Shown: positions 32,918-42,995 of the stretch, one piece after another
Numbering within the stretch: the stretch's first letter is position 1
Layout of the letters: each line of letters opens with the position of its first letter
NCBI GenBank assembly: GCA_964237235.1
Contig: CAXSGY010000011.1
Span: forward strand, 82,535-146,534
Direction of reading: 5' to 3'
From: GCA-002050365 sp964237235
Lineage (GTDB): Bacteria; Acidobacteriota; Blastocatellia; Pyrinomonadales; Pyrinomonadaceae
Length of the DNA: 64,000 nucleotides
Made by a program: the position numbers and the translations under genes
Notes under the pieces: model-generated
What the model saw: only the letters and a program-made list of their open reading frames with translations
Told to the model about the DNA's origin: nothing
The model's database searches: none

Positions 32918-33979
32918 TTAGACAGCTTGCCTTTGCCTTTTATTTAATTTTCCGCGCTCCTCATTCGCGGGCTGAATACGCGCCGGAGCGGTTGATTGGC
33001 GGATTATCAAATTTGTCGGGATTTTGATCTCCGTGCCTTCTTCACGCGGATTATCGAGCGCGTTAAATAACATTTCAACCGCTCTTCGACCGAGTTCGTT
33101 GCGCGGCAAGCTGACCGTCGTCAACGCCGGTTTGGTCAACGCCGCAAAATCAATATCGTCGAAACCGATGACGGAAATATCCGCCGGAACTTTCAAACCC
33201 GCTGATTCGAATTCATTGATCGCGCCGATGGCTGTCAAATCGTTGGCGGCGACGACCGCCGTCGGCAGATTGTCGGCTTGCGTCATCAAAATTTCGTGCG
33301 CGGCGCGGCGACCGCCTTCGATTTTGAAATTGCCGTAGAAAATCAATTCGGGTATTTCGGGAAAAAGCTGTTTCATCGCCCTCTGAAACGCTTCGAGCCG
33401 CCGCCGCGAAGAACGTATGTCAATGCGCCCGCTGATAAAAGCGATGCGCCGGTGTCCGAGCGCGACCAGGTGCAAAATCGCCTGTTCGATTCCCGCTTCA
33501 TAATCAACCTGTAAATTGCTCATCTGTTTTCCCGTTTTGCCGACATCGAGAAAAACCACCGGGACTTCGCGCCGCGCCAGTTCGTCAATTAATTCCTTGC
33601 TCATTTCCGAAGTCATCACCGCGACCCCGGCGACGTTGCGTTCAATCAATCGCCGCACATACTTTGAAGCACGTTCGGTTTCATAATTGGTATTCGACAA
33701 AAGCGTTTCAAATCCGCGCTCGAACGCCGCCTCTTCAATTGCTTTGACCAAATCGGGAAAGAACGGATTGGCAATGTCCGAGATGACCAACCCGATAATT
33801 TTCGTTCTGCCCGATGCCAAACCCCTGGCGTGCGCGTTCGGATAATAACGACACTGTTCAATCGCTTTGACAACCCGGGCGCGAACTTTGTCGGAAACAA
33901 AACGGGTGTTATTGATAACGTGCGAAACGGTTGCAATTGAAACTCCCGCTTCACGGGCGACTTCCTTGATGCTGCTCAT
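32918..33979 (-). CDS. LacI-family transcriptional regulator, 353 aa
   Basis: An N-terminal LacI helix-turn-helix (SIKEVAREAGVSIATVSHVINNTRFVSDKVRARV) and hinge (YYPNAHARGLASGRTKIIGLV) lead into a sugar-binding core (about 62-330). The C-terminal tail is basic. It lies downstream of galK and upstream of the first GH43 gene, so it probably controls part of the sugar locus; its inducer is unknown. The gap to galK is 52 bases and shows no palindromic operator. Confidence 0.9.
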   Translation of the reverse strand: MSSIKEVAREAGVSIATVSHVINNTRFVSDKVRARVVKAIEQCRYYPNAHARGLASGRTKIIGLVISDIANPFFPDLVKAIEEAAFERGFETLLSNTNYETERASKYVRRLIERNVAGVAVMTSEMSKELIDELARREVPVVFLDVGKTGKQMSNLQVDYEAGIEQAILHLVALGHRRIAFISGRIDIRSSRRRLEAFQRAMKQLFPEIPELIFYGNFKIEGGRRAAHEILMTQADNLPTAVVAANDLTAIGAINEFESAGLKVPADISVIGFDDIDFAALTKPALTTVSLPRNELGRRAVEMLFNALDNPREEGTEIKIPTNLIIRQSTAPARIQPANEERGKLNKRQRQAV

Positions 33980-34031
33980 AGTCTTGGGGGACTCCGAAAA
34001 ATTAAATGAAAAATCACATCATTATATCGCA

Positions 34032-35198
34032 TTAAATTTCAAAAGTTTCTTCGCTCGCGCCGGCACTTGCTTCCGAAACTAAAATCGCCGGTTTGATTTC
34101 AGTCAGACGTTGATATTCGCTCCTGATTTTTTCCTTAAATCGTCCGAGATTTTTTCGCTCGACCAGATTGACGGTCGAACCGCCGAAACCGCCGCCGGTC
34201 ATTCGCGCGCCCAGCACGCCGTCGGTATTCTGGGCAATTTCAACCATCAAATCGAGTTCGCGGCAGCTCACTTCGTAATCGTTTTTGAGGCTCGCGTGCG
34301 ATTGCCACATCAAGCGTCCGAACTCGCTCAAATCGTTTTTTCTTAACGCTTCGCCCGCCCGCAAAACGCGCACGTTTTCCGAAACAATATGCCGGGCGCG
34401 GCGGCAGATAGTGTCGGGCAACTCGTCTCGATATTTTTCAAAATCCTCTTGGCTCACATCGCGCAGGTTCTTAATCGCGGGCAGAAATTTTTTCAAAATT
34501 TTGACGCTCTCATCGCATTCGGCGCGGCGCGTGTTATATTCGCTCGTCGCCAACTCGTGCTTGACGTTCGTGTCGCAGACGACGACGGCGACATCTTTGG
34601 TGTCAAGCGGCACGTTTTCAAATTCGAGCGAACGGCAATCGAGAAGGAGCGCGTGCTTGGCTCTGGCGTTGGCTGAAACAAATTGGTCCATAATGCCGAC
34701 CTTCGCGCCGACAAATTCGTGTTCGCATTGCTGTCCGATTTTCGCCAGCGTCGCGCGGTCAACTGATTTGCCGATTGTTTCGCTTAACGCCAGACCGACC
34801 GCCGTCTCTAAAGCGGCTGACGAAGAAAGTCCCGCGCCGGTCGGCACGTTTGATTGAATCAGCAAATTCGCGCCGTTTAATTTGCCGCTCGTTCGCTCTA
34901 AAATCCGCGCCACGCCTTCGATATAATTGAGCCAGAAGCCTTTAATTTTTTGCGCCGGCTGATCCAGATCGAACTCCGCCGATTCTTCAAAATTGACCGA
35001 AAAAGCGCGGATTTTGCGGTCTTTGCGCGGCGCGACGGCGACCGCCGTTTCTTTATCAATCGCCATCGGAAGAACGAATCCGTCGTTGTAATCGGTGTGT
35101 TCGCCGATTAAATTTACTCTGCCCGGCGCGCGAAAAACGCGCGCCGCGCCGCCGTAGATTTCCGCAAATTTTTCCCGTAATTTTCTCGCGTCAATCAT
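34032..35198 (-). CDS. galK: Galactokinase, 388 aa
   Basis: All three GHMP motifs are present: GRVNLIGEHTDYNDG (26-40), PTGAGLSSSAALE (119-131) and GARMTGGGFGGSTVNLV near 335. The enzyme makes galactose 1-phosphate from galactose and ATP. The ATG at 35198 overlaps the galT stop as ATGA, so translation is coupled; a GTG five codons earlier is not needed. With GalT it feeds galactose into central metabolism; galE and galM are not in the window. Confidence 0.95.
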   Translation of the reverse strand: MIDARKLREKFAEIYGGAARVFRAPGRVNLIGEHTDYNDGFVLPMAIDKETAVAVAPRKDRKIRAFSVNFEESAEFDLDQPAQKIKGFWLNYIEGVARILERTSGKLNGANLLIQSNVPTGAGLSSSAALETAVGLALSETIGKSVDRATLAKIGQQCEHEFVGAKVGIMDQFVSANARAKHALLLDCRSLEFENVPLDTKDVAVVVCDTNVKHELATSEYNTRRAECDESVKILKKFLPAIKNLRDVSQEDFEKYRDELPDTICRRARHIVSENVRVLRAGEALRKNDLSEFGRLMWQSHASLKNDYEVSCRELDLMVEIAQNTDGVLGARMTGGGFGGSTVNLVERKNLGRFKEKIRSEYQRLTEIKPAILVSEASAGASEETFEI

Positions 35199-36190
35199 CG
35201 TTTTTTCGCCCACGCGACCGGCTCGATCAATTCGCGCAATTCCGCCGCTTTTTCTTCCGCCAAAGTGTCGTTAATAAACATTCCCGCCGCCGCTTCGCTG
35301 CCCGCCAGATATTTCAATTTCGTCGCCGTCCGCAGCGGCGGATAAAATTCGATGTGAAAGCGAAAATAATCGCGCACTACGCCGTCGGTCGGCGATTGCG
35401 CGAGCGACATAATATACGGAAACGACACGTCGAAAATTTTATCGAACGCCGCCAAAATCTGTTTCAAAATTTCGGCGAGCGCGATTCGTTCGGCTTCGTT
35501 GAAACCGTTCAAATCGCCGACATCGCGCTTCGCCGTGACGTGCGTTTCATACGGGTAACGCGCAAAAAACGGGATGTAGGCGATAAACGAATCGTTTTCG
35601 GCGACGATGCGCCGACCGTCTTTTTTTTCGGCGGCGATGATCGCGTCGAATAAATTTTCGCCGGTTTGCGCCTTATATTTTTCGGCTTGTTCGAGCTGCG
35701 TTTTGATTTTCGGCGGCACAAACGGATAAGCATAAATCTGTCCGTGCGGATGATGCAGCGTGACACCGATGGCTTCGCCTTTATTCTCGAAAATAAAGAC
35801 GTATTTGACGAACGGAAGCGCGGACAACTCATTGAATCTGTCCGTCCAAACCTGTATCAATTTATAAATCTGTTCGACCGGCTCGTTCGCCAAAGTCGAA
35901 TCGTGATTCGGCGTGTAAACGACGACTTCGCACTGCCCGAAGCTTTTTTCGACCGGATAAAAATCACTGCCCGCGATTGCCGGTTCGGGCGGCTGCGGAC
36001 TGAGGCTCGGAAACTGATTTTCAAAAACAACGATGTCGTAAACGCTTTCCGGAATTTCAGTCGGAAAACCGCCTTTTTTGGTCGGACACAGCGGACAGAA
36101 ATCGGCGGGCGGCAGAAAAGTCCGGTTCTGCCGGTGCGTCGCCGTCGCCAGCCATTCGCCCAAAAGCGGATTCCACCTGAGTTCAGACAT
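35195..36190 (-). CDS. galT: Galactose-1-phosphate uridylyltransferase, 331 aa
   Basis: Zinc-site cysteines C32 and C35 (FCPLCP) and the active-site HPHGQ (147-151, nucleophile H149) are visible, as is the SPQPPEPA stretch. It swaps uridylyl between UDP-glucose and galactose 1-phosphate. It lies directly upstream of galK and overlaps the preceding 65-aa gene by eight bases, giving a tight three-gene unit. Confidence 0.94.
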   Translation of the reverse strand: MSELRWNPLLGEWLATATHRQNRTFLPPADFCPLCPTKKGGFPTEIPESVYDIVVFENQFPSLSPQPPEPAIAGSDFYPVEKSFGQCEVVVYTPNHDSTLANEPVEQIYKLIQVWTDRFNELSALPFVKYVFIFENKGEAIGVTLHHPHGQIYAYPFVPPKIKTQLEQAEKYKAQTGENLFDAIIAAEKKDGRRIVAENDSFIAYIPFFARYPYETHVTAKRDVGDLNGFNEAERIALAEILKQILAAFDKIFDVSFPYIMSLAQSPTDGVVRDYFRFHIEFYPPLRTATKLKYLAGSEAAAGMFINDTLAEEKAAELRELIEPVAWAKKR

Positions 36191-36380
36191 TTATCTCTTC
36201 CTCTTCAACCGTCGAATTTTGCGCCCGCGCTTCGGGCAATTCCGCTTCGCCGCCGTCGCCCGAATCGTCTGCATCATCGAATGTGTAATAAATCAAGTAA
36301 CGCTTGCCGTCCGCCATCTTGACGCGCCGCTTTTTGAGAGTGCCGATAATAGAGGTACTTTCGCTTTTCATTTCCGGCAT
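36183..36380 (-). CDS. Small conserved-looking protein in the gal operon, 65 aa
   Basis: I recognise no family. The N-terminal half is basic (IIGTLKKRRVKMADGKRYLIYYTF) and the C-terminal third is acidic (DDADDSGDGGEAELPEA...VEEEEI), as in small proteins with an OB- or SH3-like core and a disordered tail. AGGA stands before the ATG. Its stop overlaps the start of galT by eight bases, which supports real translation and coupling. Function cannot be inferred beyond the gal association. Confidence 0.65.
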   Translation of the reverse strand: MPEMKSESTSIIGTLKKRRVKMADGKRYLIYYTFDDADDSGDGGEAELPEARAQNSTVEEEEINV

Positions 36381-36393
36381 AATTTTCCTGATT

Positions 36394-37089
36394 TTATTGT
36401 TTAGCCGTTACTACACGCGCCGAACTCCAATTATTTTCCGACGAACCATAACCGTAGAGCATTACGCGAAACGACTTCGGCATATTTTTAATCGTCGTTG
36501 TCAAACCGATTTGTGCATCAGCGGGTTTACCGTCTGCACTGTTAATGACGAACAGAAATTCATCGCCGCGGCGAACAATCGAAAGATAAGGATTTTTCAT
36601 TTTTGTAGCGAGTTTTTTATTGTCGAGCCGCTCGCCCTGCCCGTCGCGCACGACCCACGCTTCAAACCCGCCTTCGCTGGTCAAGCCCCATTCCACGCGG
36701 TTGCGTCCCGAACCGTCGAAAAGAATCGTTAAGTTAGCGAATCCCAACACCGAATTGCTGTCGCCCGCTTCGGGGTAGCTTGCTCCGACTTTTGCAACCT
36801 GTGCTTCGACAATAAATTTGTCACCTGTAAAAGACTGTTTGGAGCGAATTCCGGCGCGCGTTTTGTTCGCGCTTCGCAGACGCAGTTCGCCGTCTTTGAC
36901 TTCGAGTTTGCCGCCGCTGCCGCCTTCGAAAGTAAATTTTTCCCATTTTGTTTCGTCGAGTTTAGCGGCGGAAAAATCATCTTTCCATTCTTCAAACTGC
37001 GGCGCAGGTGTCGGTTGCTGCGCGAAAAGTGTGCGCGTCGCTCCAATTAATAAAACAAGCGAAAGCGCGAAAATAAAATTCTTTTTCAT
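36394..37089 (-). CDS. Secreted concanavalin-A-like (LamG/DUF1080-type) protein, 231 aa
   Basis: A signal peptide (1-23) precedes one beta-sandwich domain: WKDDFSAAKLDETKWEKF, GGKLEVKDGELRLRS, FIVEAQVAKVG, SVLGFANLTILFDGSGRNRVEWGL and PKSFRVMLYGYGSSENNWS. This is the lectin-like pattern of DUF1080/LamG domains, which bind or cleave sugars. No catalytic pair is obvious, so a carbohydrate-binding role is more likely. It sits between the TPR gene and the gal genes. Confidence 0.7.
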   Translation of the reverse strand: MKKNFIFALSLVLLIGATRTLFAQQPTPAPQFEEWKDDFSAAKLDETKWEKFTFEGGSGGKLEVKDGELRLRSANKTRAGIRSKQSFTGDKFIVEAQVAKVGASYPEAGDSNSVLGFANLTILFDGSGRNRVEWGLTSEGGFEAWVVRDGQGERLDNKKLATKMKNPYLSIVRRGDEFLFVINSADGKPADAQIGLTTTIKNMPKSFRVMLYGYGSSENNWSSARVVTAKQ

Positions 37090-37103
37090 TTCTTTTTCCC
37101 CTC

Positions 37104-38732
37104 TTAAAATTTTGTATCTACCAAACGTCTCACAATATTGGCGCGCTCTTCTTTGGTTTGGCTCTCGAGCGAGACGTTTAACTCCTTAAATTTAGCAAGC
37201 GTCGCCTTCGATTTCTCAGGCATCTTGAGACGTGCGTAAACCAGTCCGAGTTGATAGAGAGCTTCAGCTGCCTTTGGCGCGATTTCAACGGCGTGTTCGA
37301 GTGTCGAGCGCGCTTCCTCCCAACGTCCCTGGCGCGTGTAAAATAATCCGAGAAGCGCATAGGCGGTCGCCAATTTCGGCTCCAGTTCAATGGCACGTTT
37401 CAATTCGCGCTCAACTCGTTCGGACGAGGGATTTTGCGTTTTCAAAAGCGTGTCAGCGATCAAATAACGAATAACCGCGTTTTTTTCGTCATAACTGAGA
37501 GCCTTTTCGTAAATTTCTACGGCTTGGTCAAATTTTCCCTGCTCAGCAAAAATTGTCGCCAAATAACCAAGTGCCGCAGTTGTTCGCGGCTCTATCGCTA
37601 AAACACTTTCAAAACTGGACTTCGCTTCGCTCGATTTGCGAACATCATATTGCGCTATGCCGAGCAACATCCGCAGACGCGCCGATTTCGGAAATTTCTG
37701 GATGGCTTCGGCAAGTCGTATCGCCGCCGCCGCCGGAGCTTTGGAATCAATTAAAAGAAAACCGTAACGCACTCGATAGGATTCATTATCCTCATCTTTT
37801 TCGATAGCCAGGCGCATTGCTGGAATCGCATTTTCCGGATAGCCTGCCGCCTGGTAAACGTCGGCGAGGGCGGCGTATATTCTGGCATCAGTGAGTCCTC
37901 TGGCAACTGCCGATTCGAGCAATTTTCCCGCCGCCAAATTATTCTTCTGCTTTTCGTATACTTCCGATAAAGCGGCTAAAGCCCCAATATTATCTGTATC
38001 CATGGAAAGCACAAATTCCAATTCTCTACTCGCTTCCGCCAATAGATTTTTTTTCAAAAGCAGCTCGCCCAAGCTTGCATCCTTAATCGGCACGGGAGCG
38101 GCGAAATAAGCTTTAAATTCTTCCGCGGCGCGCGTTGTTTCATTAAGCTGAAGCGAAATTATAACCAAAGCCCTGAGGATTTCTGCGTCCGGCGCGATTT
38201 GTCTTGCTTTTTCAAATAATTCCCACGCCGCTGACAGATTCGCTTCGTCAAATCTGATTTGCGCCAGATTAACGAGTGCGCTGCGCTGATTCGGATTTAT
38301 TCTTAAGGATACTGAAAACTCTTTTGCCGCTTCCGCTTTTTTATTCAAACGCAGTAAAATCGCGCCATAATTATTACGCGTTTCCGCTACATTAGGAGCG
38401 ATTTTCGCCGCCGCCGAAAAAAATTTTTCCGCCGCAACGGGATTGTCTTGTTTGTCAGCCGTTATGCCCGCCAGCGTTTGCGCGTCTAAGTTGCGCGGCT
38501 CTTTTAAAAGAATGTTCTGTAGAATTTCGGCGGCGCGAGTTAAATCCTCCGATGCTAAAGCTGCTGATGCCTGCGCCAGCATTTCGCCGCTCGATTCATT
38601 TTGCTTGGGATTTCTTTTAGCCTGCGCCGGCATTGACGAAATAAAAAAACTCAAACAGAGAAAAAGTCCGGCACTCCTATAAAATATGCTCGGAACTATC
38701 CTTTGAACTCGCTTTTGTCGCCGATAAAACAT
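37104..38732 (-). CDS. Secreted TPR-repeat protein, 542 aa
   Basis: A signal peptide (about 1-38, ending PAQA) precedes about thirteen tetratricopeptide repeats with the usual A-x-L-G-x-x-Y and A-x-x-x-L-E-P pattern throughout. TPR scaffolds hold protein partners. Its location between the TonB receptor and the ConA-like protein suggests a periplasmic adaptor for glycan binding or processing (inference). Confidence 0.85.
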   Translation of the reverse strand: MFYRRQKRVQRIVPSIFYRSAGLFLCLSFFISSMPAQAKRNPKQNESSGEMLAQASAALASEDLTRAAEILQNILLKEPRNLDAQTLAGITADKQDNPVAAEKFFSAAAKIAPNVAETRNNYGAILLRLNKKAEAAKEFSVSLRINPNQRSALVNLAQIRFDEANLSAAWELFEKARQIAPDAEILRALVIISLQLNETTRAAEEFKAYFAAPVPIKDASLGELLLKKNLLAEASRELEFVLSMDTDNIGALAALSEVYEKQKNNLAAGKLLESAVARGLTDARIYAALADVYQAAGYPENAIPAMRLAIEKDEDNESYRVRYGFLLIDSKAPAAAAIRLAEAIQKFPKSARLRMLLGIAQYDVRKSSEAKSSFESVLAIEPRTTAALGYLATIFAEQGKFDQAVEIYEKALSYDEKNAVIRYLIADTLLKTQNPSSERVERELKRAIELEPKLATAYALLGLFYTRQGRWEEARSTLEHAVEIAPKAAEALYQLGLVYARLKMPEKSKATLAKFKELNVSLESQTKEERANIVRRLVDTKF

Positions 38733-38812
38733 TTTCTCTTTTTGAAAGAACGGCGCAGAAAAGCTTCTATAAAAACAGTTCCGCGCCGGTTGATTAAATC
38801 GTTTATCGAGAT

Positions 38813-41800
38813 TTAAAAAATTATTCTCGCCCGAAATTGAATTACTCTATTTCCCGCTTCATTCAGTCTCGGAGTAAATCCTTCAGCTCCGAAATTTGAA
38901 TTCAGGTTAATGGTTCCGGTTCCGCCGTTTTGCTGACCGAGAAAAGTATCGGGCGGCAAATAAAGCGGCTGATTAAAGACATTAAAGAACTCGGCTCCGA
39001 CCTCGAAAACCACTGTCTCGGTGATGCGCGTTTTTTTCAAAATGCTCATATCCGCTGTAAAAAACCGGTCGGAGCGAAAATCCGTATTAACCAGCGGAGC
39101 CGTTCCGAAAAATCTGGTCGGGTCTGAGTAATATGCCGCGTAAGCCGGATTCGCCGCACCATTCAGCAAAAAGGCGGGTGCATCGTCATAGCCGGGCGGC
39201 GCGGAGAAAGCTGCCGGATTCAAAACGAAAAATCTGCCCGGAATCGCTCCGTTGACATCGCCCGGAACCGCTGTCCGCTGACTTCGAGCGAGCGGCTGTC
39301 CGGTCAAATTCGGTCGCAATCTGCCAAAGATTCCCGCGAGTTCCAGAAAACCGTTGGGTTCCGGGTCAAGCGAGAAAATCAGCGGCGTTCCCTGTTGGAT
39401 GCGGAAAATTCCCGAAACCTGGAATCCGCCGAAAACGCGGTCAACGACATTGCCGACCGTACCGCCGTAATTAAGAAACGGTTTTCCTTTTCCAAATGGC
39501 AGTTCCGCCAAAAAGTTAGTTACAAAAACGTGCGGCGAATTGGTTGGAGAAATCGTTTTTAAACCTTTAAGGTCATACGGATTCTGCAGAACGCCGTCGA
39601 GTGGCGAGCCGCCTAAAATATCTTCGGAAGCATTTGTTACAAGCCTTGAAAAGGTGTATGACGCGCCGAATTGAAAGCCTTGCGCAAAACGGCGGTCAAT
39701 TTTTATCTGAAGCGCGTTGTATTCGCTCACGCCCTCGCTTTCCAAAATATCCGTTATTCGTCCGTATTGCGGAAACGGACGAATCGCCTGCGCTACCGTA
39801 TCGTTAAAACCCTGATAAACCGCGTTGCCGTTTGCCGGAATAGCCACCCCGATACTGGAGGCATATGCTCTTTGAGCCGCGGTTACGGAATTGATATTCG
39901 TCCGCAAAATTTCGTTGCCAAGTTTAAGTTGATTAAGCGTCAGCGCGTTCGGTCGTCCGAAATTCGACCGCAGACGGTCGGCGCGGTGTCCGATGTAGCC
40001 GATTGAACCGACCAACTTAAACGGCAATTCTCTTTGCAGGTCAAAAGAATACTGTAGCGTTCGTCCGGTGCGAAAGCCGTTTCCGAATTGCCCGAAAGCC
40101 AAAATCGGAACGCCTAAATTGCCGACAAATTGACTGTTCGGGTCGGTTGCCGGAATACTCGGAAAACTTGATAAAAAGAATCGCGAATTCCGCCCGTCCG
40201 GCGTAAATAATTGTCCCGTTGTATTGTAGCCGATAGTTCCGGTATTGATGTCGCCGCCGCCGTTCGTGCCGTAAAGAACCGGCGCGTAATAAAGCCCGAT
40301 GCCGGCGCGCAACACGGTTTTATCGTTAAGGGCATATGCTGCGCCGATACGCGGACCGATATTCGAGCGGTCGCTTTTTGCAAGCGTTCGCTGCTCTGCC
40401 TGCAAACCGCCTTGCCCACCTGCACCGACCAACGCGCCTGGACGGTTGATTGCCGTATTGACGACATCCGGGTCGAATCCGCGAAAACGGTCATTTGCTT
40501 CGGTTCGCAAACCTGGCAAATCGTAACGTAGTCCGACATTCAAGGTCAGTTTTTGATTGAGTTTTATATCGTCTTGGATGAAATAGCTCTGCGTTAGCTG
40601 ACGAAAAGCCGGGTCAATCGAATTATTCGAGTTGAACGCGAATTCGGTCGCGCCCGTAATCAAGCTGGCAATCGGATAACCGCCGTTCGGATCATCATCG
40701 CGCGTCGTTTGGTCATTGCGAAAATTGAACGAACCGCCCGGATCGATTTTTTGCCGAACGTTAAATTGGGCGATACGCACGTTTGCGCCGACCTTAAAAG
40801 TATTTCGCCCGCGCACGTAAGTTACGAAATCGCCGAATTCGAGCGTGCCGTCACGAATATCATCCGTAAAAAATGACGAACCGATATTTTGGACGTTGCG
40901 CGGGTCGTTTCCGCCATAGCCGGGAAAGGCAATGCGCGGAAATGCCGAATTCTGCGTAGCGTTCACTGGAAGTCCGAGCGATGAAGTATTAAACGGGTCG
41001 GTCGTATTGCTGTTGGCGACATCAAAAAACGTGTAACCGACATTAAAATGATTAAGGAGATTCGAGGAAATGTTGTAATCGTGTTGAATACGCGCGACAT
41101 TCGATTTAAACACTTGCCCGAATACGTCCTGATTTGTAAAAGGAAGCGGTAGAATCGGGAACGCCCCGGCGAGTCTTACCGTGTCCCGACGCGAGAAACT
41201 AACGTTCAGAAGTTGTTTGCTCGTGACGACAAAATCAGTTTTGATCGTGTATTGATTAGTATCCGTAGGACGTAAACCGTTGGAATCATAGTTATTGAAA
41301 ATGCCCGGACGCGTCGGCAGCGGAAATCTTTGCAAAATAGCTAACCCAGCCGGATCAATTGCCGAGGCGGGAATAATATTTCCCGCGAAAGCCTGTCGCG
41401 TCCCGGATGGCTGACGAGGATTATAAATAATAACCGGCAGCCCGCCGTTAATTCGCGCGACGTTCGGGTCGCTGGTATTTAACAATTCGCTAAAATCGCC
41501 GTTTCGCATTCTCAAGGTCGGTACGGTTATGGTTGTATTCGCACCTTGCCGCAGACGATAACCTTCATACAGAAAAAAGAAAAACGCGCGGTCTTTGAAG
41601 CCGCGAAGAAAACCGCCGTCATTGCCCTCACCGAAGTTCGGAATATAAATCGGACCGCCGACGTTAAAACCGTAGTTATTCCGATTGTCGCGGTTACGAC
41701 AATCGCTTCTGGTCGGAGCGCAGCGGGCATTGGTATCAATATCGGCGGCGTTAAATTTCTCGTTTCGCAAATAATCGTAGCCTTCGCCGTGAAATTCATT

Positions 41801-42559
41801 TGTGCCGGACTTTAAGCTAAAGCTAACGATACCGCCTGATGAATTTCCGAATTCCGCCGAATAGCTGCTGGTTGAAATCGTAAATTCTTTAAAGGCGTTC
41901 GGACTCGGCGCGGTTTCACTAAAAAACGTGCCGTTCTGCGTTCGCCGGACACTTGCTCCGTCAATTAAGATTTCAGTCCCGGAAGCCTGCCCGCCGCTGA
42001 CTCTGAACTTTGAAGTATTATTACTGCCATCGTTGGCAGCCGAGCTGACATTACTATCCAGAAAAATAAAAGACAAAGGGGTTCGTCCGTCAGACTCGCC
42101 GCCGGTCAAAAGCGGCAATTCTCTAACCTGTTGTTCGGATACTGTGGACTGGCGAACGGGCGTATCGCTGTTGAGTGTTACGGCTTCGGCGTTGACCGTA
42201 ACAACATTGCCCGTAACTTCTCCGATCTCCAATTTAACCGTTAGCGATTGTATTCCCTGCACATCAACTTTGACGTTTTCCACATTCGCGCGATTAAAAC
42301 CTGTCGCTTCAATAGATATTTGATAAAGCCCGGCTTTTAGTTCTGGGAAAACAAATATTCCGGTTTCATTTGTTGTAGTTTCCCGCGTGTCATTTCGGTC
42401 AATGCTGGTCGCCGTAACCTTCGCACCGGAAATTACCGCCTCATTCGGGTCCGTAACCGTACCGCGAATTGTTCCGCGATCACTCTGACCATTGATAAAT
42501 GTTGCACAGGCGAACATTATCAATATCAACTTATAAACAGATAATTTGAGATGCCTCAT
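38813..42559 (-). CDS. Oar-type TonB-dependent receptor with CarboxypepD_reg domain, 1248 aa
   Basis: A signal peptide (1-24) is followed by a carboxypeptidase regulatory-like domain (about 27-110; GTIRGTVTDPNEAVISGAKVTA), a plug domain (about 125-230), and a 22-strand-type barrel ending in the aromatic signature VIQFRARIIF. This layout is typical of Acidobacteriota receptors. AAGGAG lies six bases before the ATG at 42559, so the longer frame to 42664 is rejected. No SusD partner is present. It probably imports large sugar fragments across the outer membrane for the hydrolases and ABC systems of this locus. Confidence 0.9.
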   Translation of the reverse strand: MRHLKLSVYKLILIMFACATFINGQSDRGTIRGTVTDPNEAVISGAKVTATSIDRNDTRETTTNETGIFVFPELKAGLYQISIEATGFNRANVENVKVDVQGIQSLTVKLEIGEVTGNVVTVNAEAVTLNSDTPVRQSTVSEQQVRELPLLTGGESDGRTPLSFIFLDSNVSSAANDGSNNTSKFRVSGGQASGTEILIDGASVRRTQNGTFFSETAPSPNAFKEFTISTSSYSAEFGNSSGGIVSFSLKSGTNEFHGEGYDYLRNEKFNAADIDTNARCAPTRSDCRNRDNRNNYGFNVGGPIYIPNFGEGNDGGFLRGFKDRAFFFFLYEGYRLRQGANTTITVPTLRMRNGDFSELLNTSDPNVARINGGLPVIIYNPRQPSGTRQAFAGNIIPASAIDPAGLAILQRFPLPTRPGIFNNYDSNGLRPTDTNQYTIKTDFVVTSKQLLNVSFSRRDTVRLAGAFPILPLPFTNQDVFGQVFKSNVARIQHDYNISSNLLNHFNVGYTFFDVANSNTTDPFNTSSLGLPVNATQNSAFPRIAFPGYGGNDPRNVQNIGSSFFTDDIRDGTLEFGDFVTYVRGRNTFKVGANVRIAQFNVRQKIDPGGSFNFRNDQTTRDDDPNGGYPIASLITGATEFAFNSNNSIDPAFRQLTQSYFIQDDIKLNQKLTLNVGLRYDLPGLRTEANDRFRGFDPDVVNTAINRPGALVGAGGQGGLQAEQRTLAKSDRSNIGPRIGAAYALNDKTVLRAGIGLYYAPVLYGTNGGGDINTGTIGYNTTGQLFTPDGRNSRFFLSSFPSIPATDPNSQFVGNLGVPILAFGQFGNGFRTGRTLQYSFDLQRELPFKLVGSIGYIGHRADRLRSNFGRPNALTLNQLKLGNEILRTNINSVTAAQRAYASSIGVAIPANGNAVYQGFNDTVAQAIRPFPQYGRITDILESEGVSEYNALQIKIDRRFAQGFQFGASYTFSRLVTNASEDILGGSPLDGVLQNPYDLKGLKTISPTNSPHVFVTNFLAELPFGKGKPFLNYGGTVGNVVDRVFGGFQVSGIFRIQQGTPLIFSLDPEPNGFLELAGIFGRLRPNLTGQPLARSQRTAVPGDVNGAIPGRFFVLNPAAFSAPPGYDDAPAFLLNGAANPAYAAYYSDPTRFFGTAPLVNTDFRSDRFFTADMSILKKTRITETVVFEVGAEFFNVFNQPLYLPPDTFLGQQNGGTGTINLNSNFGAEGFTPRLNEAGNRVIQFRARIIF

Positions 42560-42995
42560 TTTTTGCTCCTTCGTCAAGATATGCTTAAATTTTAATATAT
42601 AGCTGTAAACGAATTTTCTGCTTGCCTTTCTGATAAACGCGGCGCAAATAATCGTTCTGATCACATCTTGTTCAGAACGAACGGTTTAGCTTTCAAACAA
42701 AACAACCTGAAAATTTGCTGATTGATTAAATGTTTGCGTAAACGCTTAACTGAAATAAATTATTAACATATATTTAAAGTTGATGTCAATGAATTTCCTA
42801 TAAGTTTAACGTTTGACGGTCAGATAATCGCGCAAAATTTTCCAAAAGTTCTTTTCTGCAACAAAATCCTATATTACAGTTTGTTTTTCAATTGCCGGAC
42901 TTGAGCGTGTTCAAAGCATTCAAAGTTTTTACGCTCTTTACGGTTTGTAATTTTTCGTTTTTTTTCGTGGACAATTATTCCTTTATTCGCAAAAA
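42560..42995. other. Intergenic region upstream of the TonB receptor
   Basis: No gene is supported here. It holds the receptor's ribosome site, a GTTTGCGTAAAC palindrome (42732-42743) and a TGTAAACGA half-site (42604-42612). A half copy of family A (TTTTTCGTGGACA) lies near 42960. Confidence 0.6.
42732..42743. promoter_or_regulatory. Possible LacI-family operator before the TonB receptor
   Basis: GTTTGCGTAAAC is a GTTT-N4-AAAC palindrome centred on CG, the layout of LacI-family operators, and lies about 175 bases upstream of the receptor ATG. A half-site TGTAAACGA at 42604 matches the operator at 54615. Confidence 0.4.

Noticed and set aside
42560..42664. A 35-residue N-terminal extension of the TonB receptor
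   Set aside because: AAGGAG stands directly before the internal ATG at 42559, which yields a proper signal peptide.
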